NCBI GenBank assembly: GCA_036258055.1 | Contig: DATAEK010000076.1 | Span: forward strand, 1-51,754 | Direction: 5' to 3' | DNA from: DATAEK01 sp036258055 | GTDB taxonomy: Bacteria; Acidobacteriota; Vicinamibacteria; Vicinamibacterales; 2-12-FULL-66-21 | Length of the DNA stretch: 51,754 nucleotides | Shown here: positions 24,786 through 33,917 of the stretch, in pieces | How positions within the stretch are numbered: position 1 is the stretch's first letter | Layout of the letters: every line of letters starts with the position of its first letter | Notes under the pieces: model-generated | Told to the model about the DNA's origin: nothing | Seen by the model: the letters and a program-made list of their open reading frames with translations, nothing else | The model's database searches: none | Position numbers and translations under genes: made by a program

Positions 24786-27367
24786 GCCGGGCGCCGAGAG
24801 CGGCGCGCGCAGATCCGGGTTCCAGCTCTCGTTGTCGTAGATCCGCGTGATCTTGTAGCGGCCGTTGTCGACGGTGAAGTCCGCGCCGAGCAGGCCGCCA
24901 GGTGAGTTGGCACATCGGGCATCGCGCCGCCCCGTACGTACGAGTGACCCACGGCAATCTCAGCGCCCATGTTGTCGAGGAGGTAGTTGAGATCCGCGCG
25001 GTGATTCACGTACGGCAGCAGCGCCCCATACATCTGCTTCATCTTCGGCCAGTCGGCCCCGTGCGTGTTCGGCACGTAGAGGTAGTCGCGCTGATTGCGC
25101 CAGCCCTCGTTGAAGATCTGCTTGAACTCCTCTTTCGGCTCGAGATACATGCGCAGCGACACGTTGAGCCGTCCCTGACCCGCCTGCGGCGGATTGCGAT
25201 CCGCATCGACGAGGAACAGCGCGGCCGGGGTTCCACCCTCGGGTGGCGGGCCGCCGCGACCACGTCCGCCGCCGCCACCCCCGGCGGTGCGATAGAGCAG
25301 CTTGTGGCCGTCGGCGCTGACCGTGTACTCCGCGACGCCGGTCATGAATTGCGCCGCCCGGCGATCGCTCAGTCGATAGCGATAGAGCGTGTTGCTGCCA
25401 CCCCCGCCGCGACCGCCGCCTCCCCCACCGCCGCCTGGCGCGCTCTCGAGGTAGTAAACCGTCCCTGATGCGCCCGGCTTCAGTTGGGAGTACTGACGCT
25501 CGGGCACGCCCGGCACCGAGAGAATGCGCTGCTGCAGTCCGTCGAAGTCGATCTGCACGGTGGCGGGTGGGCGGGGAGCACGTTGCGGCGGCTGCGCAGG
25601 TTGATCCGGACGATCGTCCGACTCCGCCGCCGCGGCTGGGGCGCCACCACGTCCGCGACCACCACCGCCACCGGGCCCGGCAGTTCCGACGCCGTTGTCT
25701 TCATCGCTTTCCGGCAGGAGCGGGCTCGCGTCCCCTTTCTTCAGGACGGCGAAGTACAACCCGAACGTCTCGTTGTGGTCGTACGACGTCATGTCGAGCC
25801 ACTGCGAGCGCAGGCCGAAGTCGGTGGACGCGAGGAACCATAGATACTTGCCGCCGGCATCCCATGCGGGGAACATCGCGTCCGCAAGGCCGTCCGTGAT
25901 CTGTTTCGTCTCGCCGGTCTCGACGTTGCTGACGAAGATCGCGCGGAACATCGACTTCAGCCGGCTCGAGTACGCGACCCATTTCGAATCCGGACTCCAC
26001 ACGGGATTCAGCGTGCGCTGTGGCACCATCCAGGGATCGTTGCCGACTTTTTTCGGCTGCCCGCTCGCGACGTCCAGCACCCACACGTTGAGGTTCGTGT
26101 CCGTGTAGAGGAGCTTCTTCGAATCGGGAGACCAGGACGGCGTGTAGTAGTGCGTCGGGTTCGGCAGCGCGATCTCGCGTGGCGGCGTCAAACCGTCCTG
26201 CGCTTCGATCATCAGCTTGTACTCGCCCGATTTGTCGCTGAAGTACGAGATGAACTTGCCGTCCGGCGACCATGCCGGATCCCGTTCCGCCGAACCGCTC
26301 GAGTGACTCAGGTTGCGAACGTCACCCTTTTCCGCGGGGATGGTGAAGATCTCCCCGCGCGCCTCGAGGACGACGCGCTTGCCCGTCGGTGAGAGCTGAA
26401 TATTCGACATCCGGCTGGTCACGTCCTCCCATCGCGGCATCATCCAGGGAAAGTCGCCCGTCGCCTTGATGGTGATCGTCTGTTCGCGGTTGGTCTTGGG
26501 ATCGAGCTCATGAATGAGCCCCGCCTGTTCGAAGACCACGGTCCCCGCGCCGGCGTCGAGCGTTTTCACGTCGAAGTCGGTGAACTTCGTCAGCTGCGCG
26601 AGCTTCTTCGACTTCGTGTCGAACGACCACACGTTCGAGACGCCGTCGCGATCCGAGAGGAAGTACACCACCTCGCCCAGCCACGCCGGCTCCATGTCCT
26701 TCGAGTCGGTCCACGGCGGCGTGACGAGATCGAACGTCTTCAAGTCGACGATCCAGATCGGACGGTTCTGACCGCCACGGTAATTGCGGCGCTCCTCGTC
26801 CCACGAGCTGTTCATGCGATAGGCGATGTGCGTGCCGTCGGCCGAAATGCGCCCCTGATAGGCGCGTGGCAGCGGCATCGGCTCCTCGACGCCGCCCTGC
26901 GCGGGCACGGTCCAGAACCGCGCGGCGCCGCTTGGCGCCCAGGTCGCGCGCGACGAGGCGAACAGCACCGATTTGCCGTCGGCCGTCCAGCCTTGCACTT
27001 GATCGTTGCCGGGATGCCACGTCAACCGCCGCGGCTCACCACCTTCCGACGCCACGACGTAGACGTCGGTGTTTCCCGCGTACTCGCCGCTGAAGGCGAT
27101 CCACTGGCCATCGGGCGAGAAGCGCGGGCTCGACGTCTGGCCCTGGAAGGTCGTGATCCGTCGCGCCACACCGCCCCCCCGATCGACGGTCCAGATGTTG
27201 TTGGCGTAAGCGAAGGCGACTTGCGAGGCGCTGACGGTCGGCGATCGCAGCAGGCGCGTCGACTTGCCATTCGGCGGCGTCGCGGCGGTCAAGGCGACGA
27301 CGAAGACCGACACCACCAGCCAGGGCAGCGTACGGAGCAGCACTCGAGCAGAGCGGTGATGTCGCAT
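24674..27367 (-). CDS. N-terminal part of a tricorn-like exported protease (frameshift near 24908)
   Basis: The ATG at 27365-27367 has a GGAGG ribosome site 8 bases upstream; an in-frame TTG 15 bases earlier is less likely. A signal peptide (about residues 1-29) is followed by WD40/TolB-type beta-propeller repeats (RFSPDGQWIAFSGEYAGNTD, WSPDGKFISYFSDKSGEY, WSPDSKWVAYSSRL). Three Gly/Arg-rich inserts and the helical C1 region follow (YVPNTHGADWPKMKQMYGAL, GHSYVRGGAMPDVP). After that the homology shifts frame, and the last ~75 residues of this frame (from THLAACSARTS) are unrelated. Tricorn homologues degrade peptides; here the protein should be exported. Whether the break is biological or a sequencing error cannot be told from this copy. 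Confidence 0.85.
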   Translation of the reverse strand: MRHHRSARVLLRTLPWLVVSVFVVALTAATPPNGKSTRLLRSPTVSASQVAFAYANNIWTVDRGGGVARRITTFQGQTSSPRFSPDGQWIAFSGEYAGNTDVYVVASEGGEPRRLTWHPGNDQVQGWTADGKSVLFASSRATWAPSGAARFWTVPAQGGVEEPMPLPRAYQGRISADGTHIAYRMNSSWDEERRNYRGGQNRPIWIVDLKTFDLVTPPWTDSKDMEPAWLGEVVYFLSDRDGVSNVWSFDTKSKKLAQLTKFTDFDVKTLDAGAGTVVFEQAGLIHELDPKTNREQTITIKATGDFPWMMPRWEDVTSRMSNIQLSPTGKRVVLEARGEIFTIPAEKGDVRNLSHSSGSAERDPAWSPDGKFISYFSDKSGEYKLMIEAQDGLTPPREIALPNPTHYYTPSWSPDSKKLLYTDTNLNVWVLDVASGQPKKVGNDPWMVPQRTLNPVWSPDSKWVAYSSRLKSMFRAIFVSNVETGETKQITDGLADAMFPAWDAGGKYLWFLASTDFGLRSQWLDMTSYDHNETFGLYFAVLKKGDASPLLPESDEDNGVGTAGPGGGGGRGRGGAPAAAAESDDRPDQPAQPPQRAPRPPATVQIDFDGLQQRILSVPGVPERQYSQLKPGASGTVYYLESAPGGGGGGGGRGGGGSNTLYRYRLSDRRAAQFMTGVAEYTVSADGHKLLYRTAGGGGGGRGRGGPPPEGGTPAALFLVDADRNPPQAGQGRLNVSLRMYLEPKEEFKQIFNEGWRNQRDYLYVPNTHGADWPKMKQMYGALLPYVNHRADLNYLLDNMGAEIAVGHSYVRGGAMPDVPTHLAACSARTSPSTTAATRSRGSTTTRAGTRICARRSRRPAWTSRSATTSWRSMDSSCVRPTTSSVCSTARQTGRPC

Positions 27368-27517
27368 GTTTCCAGCCTCCAAAAACCGAGCACGTGTTGC
27401 AAATACGGACGAGAAACGCGCGCGTATCCTAGCAGAGACGCCGGGTATCTGGCGCTTGCGAGGTAGATTCGTCCGGACAGTGCTCGAATGGATAGTGGGG
27501 GCTTGGCTGCAGCCGGT

Positions 27518-30211
27518 CTATCGGGCATCCGGCTTCACGATCAACGGCTGGGTGAAGGTCTGACCATCCACAGTCAACCTGACCGTGTAGGTGCCAGGCG
27601 CCGACATCGGCGCACCACCGCGGCCTCCCCCGCTACCGCCACGGCCGCCACGTCCGGCTGGAAGCGTAGGCCTCAAGTCCCACACCCAGCGGTGCATCCC
27701 TGCTGCCGCTGAAAGCGAGGTCCCGGCGGGACGCCACATCGCGGACACGTTCAGCGTATTCGGATCCACGGCGAGCGGCCGGTCGTCGCTCGAGTACCGG
27801 CGCACGACGGCACCGGCGGCGTCGACGATCTCCAGCGTGACGGAGCGCGCGGCCGACTTCAGGTAGTAGTCGATGAACGCGCCGGCTGGCGGATTCTCCG
27901 CCTGTGGTTCGTCCTTCTGCAGCGGTGTTCCGTTATCGCTCTGCGCGGGCATGCCGATGGTCTCGGACGGTTTGAACAGGAACGCCGCCGCGCTGGTCAC
28001 CGACGAGTCGATCTGTCTCAGCGCGCTGATGTCGTCGATCATCCAGAACCCGCGGCCGTGCGTGGCGACGATCAAGTCGTTATCCTTGACCACCAGATCG
28101 CGCATCGAGGTCGCCGGCAGGTTCAGCTGCAGCGACTGCCAGCGATCCCCGTCGTCAAACGAGACGTACACCGCGCGTTCGGTGCCGGCATACAGCATCC
28201 CGCGACGCTTCGCATCTTCTTTCACGGTCTGGGCGTAGATGCCGGCCGCCAGCCCGGTGGTGATCTTCTGCCAGGTCTTGCCGCCATCACGTGTGCGATA
28301 GAGGTACGGCTCGTAGTCCTCGAGTTGATGACGTTCGACCGCGGCGTACGCGACGTCCGCGTCGAAGTGCGACGCGTCGATCATCACGACCTTCGTCCAG
28401 GCCGTCAGCGCCGCGGGCGTCACGTTCGTCCAGGTCTTCCCGTCATCCGCCGTCTTCCAGATATACCCGTCGTCAGTCCCCACCCAGAGGAGCGGCGCGG
28501 CGATCGGCGAGGGTGCGATCGTGTAGACGACGCCCCGGCGCGGACCGCTGTTGGGCGCAACGTCGGCCGCGGCGGCTGCGTCGAGGTTGGCAGGAACTCC
28601 GGGACTCTCGCGAGTCAAGTCCTGGCTGATCTGCGTCCAGTGCGCGCCGCCGTCAGTCGTCTTGTAGACGAACTGATTCGCGAAATACAGCGCGTGAGGA
28701 TCCGCGGTCGAGAACACGAGCGGCTGCGTCCACGCGTGGCGCGCGGGCTCGGTCATACCGCGTTCGGGCGAAATGTTGACTTCGGGTGAATTGGTCGTGA
28801 CGTCGCAGCGCGCTACGGTACCGCCGAAGAGCACGTTCGGGTGCAGTGGATCGGGCGCGGTGTACCCGCTCTCACCGCCGGCACACAGCGGCTCCCAGTC
28901 GCGCATCGAGATCTGGGCGAACTTGCCACGCGCGGCGACACTCACCGCGCCACTGTCCTGCTGCGCGCCGGTAATCCAGTAGGGCACCCGCGCATCCGTC
29001 GCCAGGTGATAGATCTGCGCGGTGGGCTGGTTGAGCCACGAGCTCCAGGTTGGCTGCTCGAGCCGCGCGTTCTCCGTGATGATCGCGCCCTGATCGCTGG
29101 CCGCAATCATGCGATCCGGGTTGTCTGGGTCGATCCACAGCTGATGGTAGTCGTCGCCGCCGGGCGATCCTTTCGGGTTCCCCCAGGTCCGGCCGCCGTC
29201 GGCCGAGTGGTAGATCGCGGTGTTCGGAACGTAGACGCGATCCGCGTCCCTGGGATCGACGGTGACCTTGCTGAAGTACCACCCTCGTCCCCAGATGCGA
29301 GTGTCCCCCGACACCTTCGTCCAGGTCGCGCCGGCGTCCTCCGATCGGTAGAGGCCGCCCTCCTTCGCGTCGACGATCGCGTACACACGATCGGGCTGCG
29401 ACGGGGCGATGGCAATGCCGCTTCGACCGAAGCCCTCGGCGGGCAGGCCGTTGGTCAGCTGCTTCCAGGTCGTGCCACCGTCCGCGGACTTGTAGATCCC
29501 GCCTCCTGGTCCATTCGTCGGAGCGTAGATGAACCACGGCGGCCGGCGCGTATTCCACAGGCTGGCGTAGACGACCTGGGAGTTGCGCGGATCGATGACG
29601 ACGTCGATGGCGCCGACGCTGTCGTTCGTGTAGAGCACCTTCTGCCACGTCTTGCCGCCGTCCTTCGATCGATAGACGCCGCGATCGGGATGGGGACCGT
29701 AGAAGTGACCAAGCGCGGCGACGAACACCACGTCGGGGTTGCGCGGGTCCACGGCGACACGCCCGATCTGCCTCGTGGTCTCGAGACCGACGCGCGTCCA
29801 GGTCTTCCCCGCGTCGAGAGACTTGTAGATCCCGTCGCCGAACCCGATCGAGTCGCGCATGTCAGCCTCGCCAGTCCCGACGTACACGACGTCGGTGCGC
29901 GAGGGAGCGACCGCGATCGCACCGATCGACGCGACGTTTTGTGCGTCGAAGATCGGCGACCAGGTTCGGCCGCTGTCGATCGTCTTCCACACTCCGCCGC
30001 CGACGGATCCGAAGTAGAACGTCGACGCCTGACCCGGGACGCCGCTCACGGCATTGACCCGGCCGCCACGAAACGGCCCGAGCATGCGCCAGCGAAGACC
30101 GCCGTACAGAGACGGATCCACGGTCGGCGACTGCGCTCGCGTTCGGCCACCGATCACGAGGCCGCCGATGACGAGTACAGCCAGCCACGACAACTTGCGC
30201 AGTGAGGACAT
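27518..30211 (-). CDS. Exported Vps10/sortilin-like Asp-box beta-propeller protein
   Basis: An 897-residue protein with a signal peptide (SWLAVLVIGGLVIGGRTRAQ). The first ~680 residues consist of beta-propeller repeats with Asp-box signatures: TIDSGRTWSPIF, SLDAGKTWTRV, SKDGGKTWQKV, SADGGTTWKQL, SEDAGATWTKV, TTDGGAHWTQI, TADDGKTWTNV, TRDGGKTWQKI. The C-terminal part contains a beta-sandwich (VTLEIVDAAGAVVRRYSSDD) and a Gly/Arg-rich linker before the last strands. Such proteins are annotated as glycosyl hydrolases or Vps10-domain proteins in Acidobacteriota, but no catalytic residues are established; binding of extracellular ligands or proteins is as likely. It follows the tricorn-like gene's start by 150 bases on the same strand. 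Confidence 0.88.
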   Translation of the reverse strand: MSSLRKLSWLAVLVIGGLVIGGRTRAQSPTVDPSLYGGLRWRMLGPFRGGRVNAVSGVPGQASTFYFGSVGGGVWKTIDSGRTWSPIFDAQNVASIGAIAVAPSRTDVVYVGTGEADMRDSIGFGDGIYKSLDAGKTWTRVGLETTRQIGRVAVDPRNPDVVFVAALGHFYGPHPDRGVYRSKDGGKTWQKVLYTNDSVGAIDVVIDPRNSQVVYASLWNTRRPPWFIYAPTNGPGGGIYKSADGGTTWKQLTNGLPAEGFGRSGIAIAPSQPDRVYAIVDAKEGGLYRSEDAGATWTKVSGDTRIWGRGWYFSKVTVDPRDADRVYVPNTAIYHSADGGRTWGNPKGSPGGDDYHQLWIDPDNPDRMIAASDQGAIITENARLEQPTWSSWLNQPTAQIYHLATDARVPYWITGAQQDSGAVSVAARGKFAQISMRDWEPLCAGGESGYTAPDPLHPNVLFGGTVARCDVTTNSPEVNISPERGMTEPARHAWTQPLVFSTADPHALYFANQFVYKTTDGGAHWTQISQDLTRESPGVPANLDAAAAADVAPNSGPRRGVVYTIAPSPIAAPLLWVGTDDGYIWKTADDGKTWTNVTPAALTAWTKVVMIDASHFDADVAYAAVERHQLEDYEPYLYRTRDGGKTWQKITTGLAAGIYAQTVKEDAKRRGMLYAGTERAVYVSFDDGDRWQSLQLNLPATSMRDLVVKDNDLIVATHGRGFWMIDDISALRQIDSSVTSAAAFLFKPSETIGMPAQSDNGTPLQKDEPQAENPPAGAFIDYYLKSAARSVTLEIVDAAGAVVRRYSSDDRPLAVDPNTLNVSAMWRPAGTSLSAAAGMHRWVWDLRPTLPAGRGGRGGSGGGRGGAPMSAPGTYTVRLTVDGQTFTQPLIVKPDAR

Positions 30212-30378
30212 GAATGAATGCTCTCCGTTCGATCGAGATTGCGCCGGCGTTCGCGAGCGTGACCGGCGTGCGCATCTCGAGGAGAACAGAGCGGGCGGAC
30301 GCGCACGCGCTCGCCCGCAGCAAGTGACTCGAAGTCAGCGAGACCAAAACGGCCTCGAGGCTTCGGAACCGATGCGGG

Positions 30379-31713
30379 CTACTGGATCACAGCGTACTCG
30401 ATTCGGCGGTTCTGGAATCGTCCGTATTCCGTGTCGTTCGACGCGCGAGGTTTGGTGTCGCCGTACCCCCTGGTCAACAGGACGTCGCCGGACACACCGT
30501 CCGCGACGAGCGCGTTCTTGACGGCATCGGCGCGTCGCTGGGACAGGCTCATGTTCGCCGACGAATCGCCGGTATTGTCCGTGTGCCCGCCAATCTCGAT
30601 GCGCGAGCCGGACGGCAGGCCCTTGATCGCCGCGGCCGATCGACGGATCACATCGCGGCTCTCGGCGGGGATGTCGGCGCTGCCGGTCTGGAAGTTGATG
30701 ATGGCCAGATTCATCGCCTGCACGACCGAATCAGCGGCCACGCCCGAGGTTCCAAGGGCCGTGAGTGCGGACACCGCTCGGTCGTTGGCGGCGCGCATGG
30801 CATCGACGGCCGGATCACCGAGCGTGCCGATGGTGGACGTGGCGCCCATGATGCCGCGAACCTTGTCACCGATGGCCTGCCGATCGACTGCCGAGAGCCA
30901 GCCGCCGAGTTTGACCGCATCACCGTCGAGCGACAGATCCACACCAGGCGTTTTGACCGACGCGAGCAGATCGCCGATCCGCGGAAGCCAGCCGGCGGCC
31001 TTGACGTTGGGATCGATGCGCAGATCGCCCGAGGCATTGCCCGTGCCGAAGGTGGTGTTCAGCGCGCGAACAATCGCGTCGCGCGTGCCTTCGTCGCGAA
31101 CGAGACCGGAATACGTGACCCGGCCGTCCCGGTTCGAGACCGTCAGCTGGGGATCGATCGTTCCGGCCGGCGCCCGCATCCAGAGCCACCCCACGAGCGC
31201 AATCAGGGCGGCCGCAGCGGCCCACGGCAGCCAGGCAGGCCACGCGCGTTGCTGCGTACGATACGCCGGGGCAGCCACAGGCCGCTCGATTGGTCGCTCG
31301 ATCGGCCGCTCCAGCGGGCGATCGACGAAGCCGGCCAGCTGAGACATCAGCGACGCATTCGAGGGCAGTACGCCCTTGGGTGTGAGCATGCCGATGATCT
31401 TCGGTAGCAGGTACGCCACCGCCGAGGTCGTCACCGCACGCGACAGTCCGCTCGAGCTCGCGAGCGTATCGAGCGTATTCACACCCAGCGCCGACTCGAC
31501 GTTCGCTGCGCTCAGGCTCCTTCCCTCCTTTCCTCCAAACCATGAGGTCAGGACATCGCCGAGGCCGGCGCGACGGAACGATTCGACAAAACCCTCGATG
31601 CCTCCGCTGCGTTCGCTGGTCATCAGCGACAGGAGTCCGCGGACGAGCGTGGACAGGGTGGCCGCTGAGAGATTGAAGCGTGAAGCGGCTTCATTGATCA
31701 GCTGCTCGAACAT
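30379..31713 (-). CDS. YidB/DUF937-like, BON-like and OmpA-C fusion protein
   Basis: A 444-residue protein. The ATG at 31711-31713 is chosen because GGAGG lies 6 bases before it. Residues about 1-120 resemble YidB/DUF937 (FEQLINEAASRFNLS, LTSWFGGKEGRSLSAANVES, AVAYLLPKIIGMLTPKG). A Pro-rich linker with RPIERPIERPV is followed by one transmembrane helix (about 165-185). A BON-like segment follows (VSNRDGRVTYSGLVRDEGTR). A C-terminal OmpA peptidoglycan-binding domain completes it (INFQTGSADIPAESRDVIRR, IEIGGHTDNTGDSSANMSLS, LTRGYGDTKPRASNDT). The layout resembles mycobacterial ArfA plus an extra cytoplasmic domain. It would tie an inner-membrane or cytoplasmic module to the cell wall. The 167 bases after the stop hold no gene. 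Confidence 0.85.
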   Translation of the reverse strand: MFEQLINEAASRFNLSAATLSTLVRGLLSLMTSERSGGIEGFVESFRRAGLGDVLTSWFGGKEGRSLSAANVESALGVNTLDTLASSSGLSRAVTTSAVAYLLPKIIGMLTPKGVLPSNASLMSQLAGFVDRPLERPIERPIERPVAAPAYRTQQRAWPAWLPWAAAAALIALVGWLWMRAPAGTIDPQLTVSNRDGRVTYSGLVRDEGTRDAIVRALNTTFGTGNASGDLRIDPNVKAAGWLPRIGDLLASVKTPGVDLSLDGDAVKLGGWLSAVDRQAIGDKVRGIMGATSTIGTLGDPAVDAMRAANDRAVSALTALGTSGVAADSVVQAMNLAIINFQTGSADIPAESRDVIRRSAAAIKGLPSGSRIEIGGHTDNTGDSSANMSLSQRRADAVKNALVADGVSGDVLLTRGYGDTKPRASNDTEYGRFQNRRIEYAVIQ

Positions 31714-32031
31714 GTGACCCTCCTTTGCAGCGATCCCAGACACTCGTCACGTTCTGGCGGAACAGCGTTCGCCTGAGGACCCCGGCTCATCCGGATGCTG
31801 GTGATGTTTCCGATCCGTGGAGTGAACCGGATGGCACCGCATCAGGAAGGCGGCGAGACATCGGCTCGTCGCGGGGAGCGTGAACGAGCGCGGCCGACAC
31901 TAGAGGGCCGGATTCTCATGGCGCGCGGAATCTCTGTCAAGCACGCGCGCCTGAGCACGCGCGCCTGAGCTTGAGCGAGTGTGAATGGTGAGCGCGAGGC
32001 CCGAACGCGCACGCGATGATCAAAGCGATCG
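31714..32031. other. Intergenic region of 318 bases without a recognised gene
   Basis: It contains the ribosome site of the OmpA-fusion gene at its left end (31714-31725) and two perfect 14-base tandem copies of GCACGCGCGCCTGA at 31941-31968, followed by a partial unit. No open frame with a family resemblance was found on either strand. Confidence 0.6.
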
Positions 32032-32826
32032 TCAGCGCACGGGTTGCGGTGGCGTAATCGCGATCACGCGAAGCGGACTCCCGCTTCCGCCGACGATCTT
32101 CAACGGCGCCGCGATGACGACCGCGCCGGTCGGCGGCAGGCGATCGAGCTGGCACAGGCTCGCGAGTCCGAAGCAGCCGGCGCCGTGCATGATCGAGTGA
32201 TTGGGAAACGGCGGATCGAACGTACCGGCCTGACCGGCGTCGGTCCCGACAGTTTCCACGCCGACACCGAGAATATCGCGCTCGCGCGCGAGCAGTGCCG
32301 ACGCGCGCGCGTCGAATCCGGGGCTGTGCGGGCCGTCGATCGCCACGTTGAGAAAATCCTCTGCCTCCGTTCGCCGGCTCCAGCCTGTCCGCAGCAGCAC
32401 CCACGCGCCAGCGGGAATCCGCCCGTGCTCCGCTTCCCACGCCTCGATCCGCTCCGGCGTGAGCAGGAAATCGGGATTGCGATCGACGTCCGCTGTGACG
32501 TCAATCACGCACGCCGGGCCGACGAATCGGCGCGCCGGAATCGTGTCGCAGGCGTTCTCGCCAAGGTCCTTGCCGGTGATCCAGTGGATCGGCGCGTCGA
32601 AATGCGTGCCCGTATGCTCGCCCATCAGCAGCGTGTTCCAGTACCACGCCGGGCCTTTCTCGTCATAGCGCGAAATGGTCTTGATCGTGACCCCGGGCGA
32701 CGGCGCGAAGATCGGCGGCAACCCGATGACCGGCGTGGCCGGTCCGAGCGGCTGCGTGAGATCCACCACCTCCAGCCGGCCGGCGTTGAGATCGGCAACC
32801 AATTGCATCAGCGTCGTGGACGGCAT
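32032..32826 (-). CDS. Cyclase-family metal-dependent hydrolase (kynurenine formamidase-like)
   Basis: A 264-residue cytoplasmic protein. EHTGTHFDAPIHW carries the HxGTHxDxPxH metal-binding motif of the cyclase superfamily. The surrounding segments VVDLTQPLG, VIDVTADVD, WVLLRTGWS, VGVETVGTDAGQAG and NHSIMHGAG fit the family. Members hydrolyse amide or lactone bonds (kynurenine formamidase, isatin hydrolase, some carbamate or cyclic esters). The gene starts 4 bases after the stop of the TPP-enzyme beta subunit, so the hydrolase likely acts in the same pathway, on a compound upstream or downstream of a 2-oxo acid. Substrate unknown. Confidence 0.85.
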   Translation of the reverse strand: MPSTTLMQLVADLNAGRLEVVDLTQPLGPATPVIGLPPIFAPSPGVTIKTISRYDEKGPAWYWNTLLMGEHTGTHFDAPIHWITGKDLGENACDTIPARRFVGPACVIDVTADVDRNPDFLLTPERIEAWEAEHGRIPAGAWVLLRTGWSRRTEAEDFLNVAIDGPHSPGFDARASALLARERDILGVGVETVGTDAGQAGTFDPPFPNHSIMHGAGCFGLASLCQLDRLPPTGAVVIAAPLKIVGGSGSPLRVIAITPPQPVR

Positions 32827-32830
32827 GTGA

Positions 32831-33391
32831 TCAACTCCGCAGGAATCGCTGGAACTCGAACCGGTTCTCGAGCAGCGACAGGTCCGTCACGTACGCGGCC
32901 GGTCCAACCGCCTCCACTTTGGCCACGATCGTTCCCAACTCACGCGCCTTCAGCCCCTCGTCGAACGCCCGCGTGAACGCGTCGATCGTCGTGACCGTGG
33001 TCGTCCGCGCGATGCCCGCGCCGGCCGCCATGGCCGCGATGTCGCTTCCGGTCGACGTTGCGGTGGGAAAACCGCCGACCGACAACAGGCTCTCATTGTC
33101 GAAGACCACGTGCAGGAGATTTGGCGGCTTGTAACGGGCAAGGGTCGTCAGCCCCCCGAGGTTCATCAGGATCGAGCCGTCGCCGTCGAACACCACGACT
33201 TGCCGATCGGGCCGGGTCAAGGCAATGCCGAGCCCCATCGACGACGCCAGCCCCATCGCGTGCTGCAGGTAGAAGAAGTTCGGCCGATGTCCGAGCGATT
33301 GCAGCTCCGCGGCGACCGCGCCCATGATGGTGACGACCACCACGTTCGCCAACCGATCGTACACGGCCCGGAGTGCGTCGAGGCGCTTCAC
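32831..33391 (-). CDS. TPP-dependent decarboxylase, beta (PP) subunit, sulfopyruvate/phosphonopyruvate type
   Basis: A 186-residue protein from the GTG at 33389-33391, which overlaps the alpha-subunit stop by 4 bases. The thiamine-diphosphate motif is clear: GDGSILMNLGGL ... NLLHVVFDNES, i.e. GDG followed about 25 residues later by an Asn that also binds Mg. FYLQHAMGLASSMGLGIAL precedes it, as in ComE and phosphonopyruvate decarboxylases. It pairs with the subunit at 33388-33906 to form one active site, removing CO2 from a 2-oxo acid. A much longer open frame continues upstream, but it lies antisense-like within the alpha subunit and MFS genes and is not protein-like. Confidence 0.85.
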   Translation of the reverse strand: MKRLDALRAVYDRLANVVVVTIMGAVAAELQSLGHRPNFFYLQHAMGLASSMGLGIALTRPDRQVVVFDGDGSILMNLGGLTTLARYKPPNLLHVVFDNESLLSVGGFPTATSTGSDIAAMAAGAGIARTTTVTTIDAFTRAFDEGLKARELGTIVAKVEAVGPAAYVTDLSLLENRFEFQRFLRS

Positions 33392-33906
33392 GACGCCTCC
33401 TCCCACATGAGGTCGCGGCACAGCAGCAGCGCAACCGGCTTCCGGGCCGAATGCGCCAGCGTCTGGGCCTTCGTGATGCGCCGGGCCACGTGATCGGGAT
33501 GATCGAGATACGCAAACGGAATGCGGAGCGCCCGAAGCAGATCTTCGGTAACGCCGCCACCCTCTGTCTGCCAGGGATCGCGCTCGCCGAACTCGCCGCG
33601 GTAGCTGATGAGCATCAACAGCGGGATGCGATAGAGCTGCGCGCAGGAGACGATGCCGTTGATCGAGGCGAGGAAGCCGTGGTTCTGCATCAGCATCGCC
33701 GACTTGACGCCCGCGAGGTGGGCGCCGGCGGAAATGCCGACGCCTTCCTCCTCCTTCGCCAGCCGAACGAGGATCATCCCTGGATCCTCTTCTGCCATAC
33801 GAATGAGGTGCACGAGCCACGTCTCCGGCAGCGCCGAGATCAGCCGGATGTCGCAGGCCTTCAGCGCATCGTAGATGACCCGGGAGTTGGCAGTGGAGAC
33901 GGGCAC
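33388..33906 (-). CDS. TPP-dependent decarboxylase, alpha (Pyr) subunit, sulfopyruvate/phosphonopyruvate type
   Basis: A 172-residue protein starting at a GTG (33904-33906). The pyrimidine-binding domain shows the activating Glu in RLAKEEEGVGISAGAHLAG and the following MLMQNHGFLASINGIVS and PLLMLISYRGEFGE segments, as in ComD and the N-terminal half of phosphonopyruvate decarboxylase. No Shine-Dalgarno is present, and a promoter-like sequence ends only 11 bases upstream of the start, so the message may be leaderless. With the beta subunit, an MFS anion transporter before and a cyclase-type hydrolase after, it looks like part of a catabolic route for an organic acid. Confidence 0.83.
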   Translation of the reverse strand: MPVSTANSRVIYDALKACDIRLISALPETWLVHLIRMAEEDPGMILVRLAKEEEGVGISAGAHLAGVKSAMLMQNHGFLASINGIVSCAQLYRIPLLMLISYRGEFGERDPWQTEGGGVTEDLLRALRIPFAYLDHPDHVARRITKAQTLAHSARKPVALLLCRDLMWEEAS

Positions 33907-33917
33907 GGAGTGCGCGG

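Noticed and set aside
24900..24912. Programmed ribosomal frameshift in the tricorn-like gene
   Set aside because: No slippery heptamer or following pseudoknot is apparent at the junction; a one-base deletion or sequencing error explains it more simply.
31941..31968. Two 14-base tandem copies GCACGCGCGCCTGA as an operator or attachment site
   Set aside because: Only two copies plus a fragment, no dyad symmetry beyond the GCGCGC core, and no integrase or regulator nearby; it may be a simple duplication.
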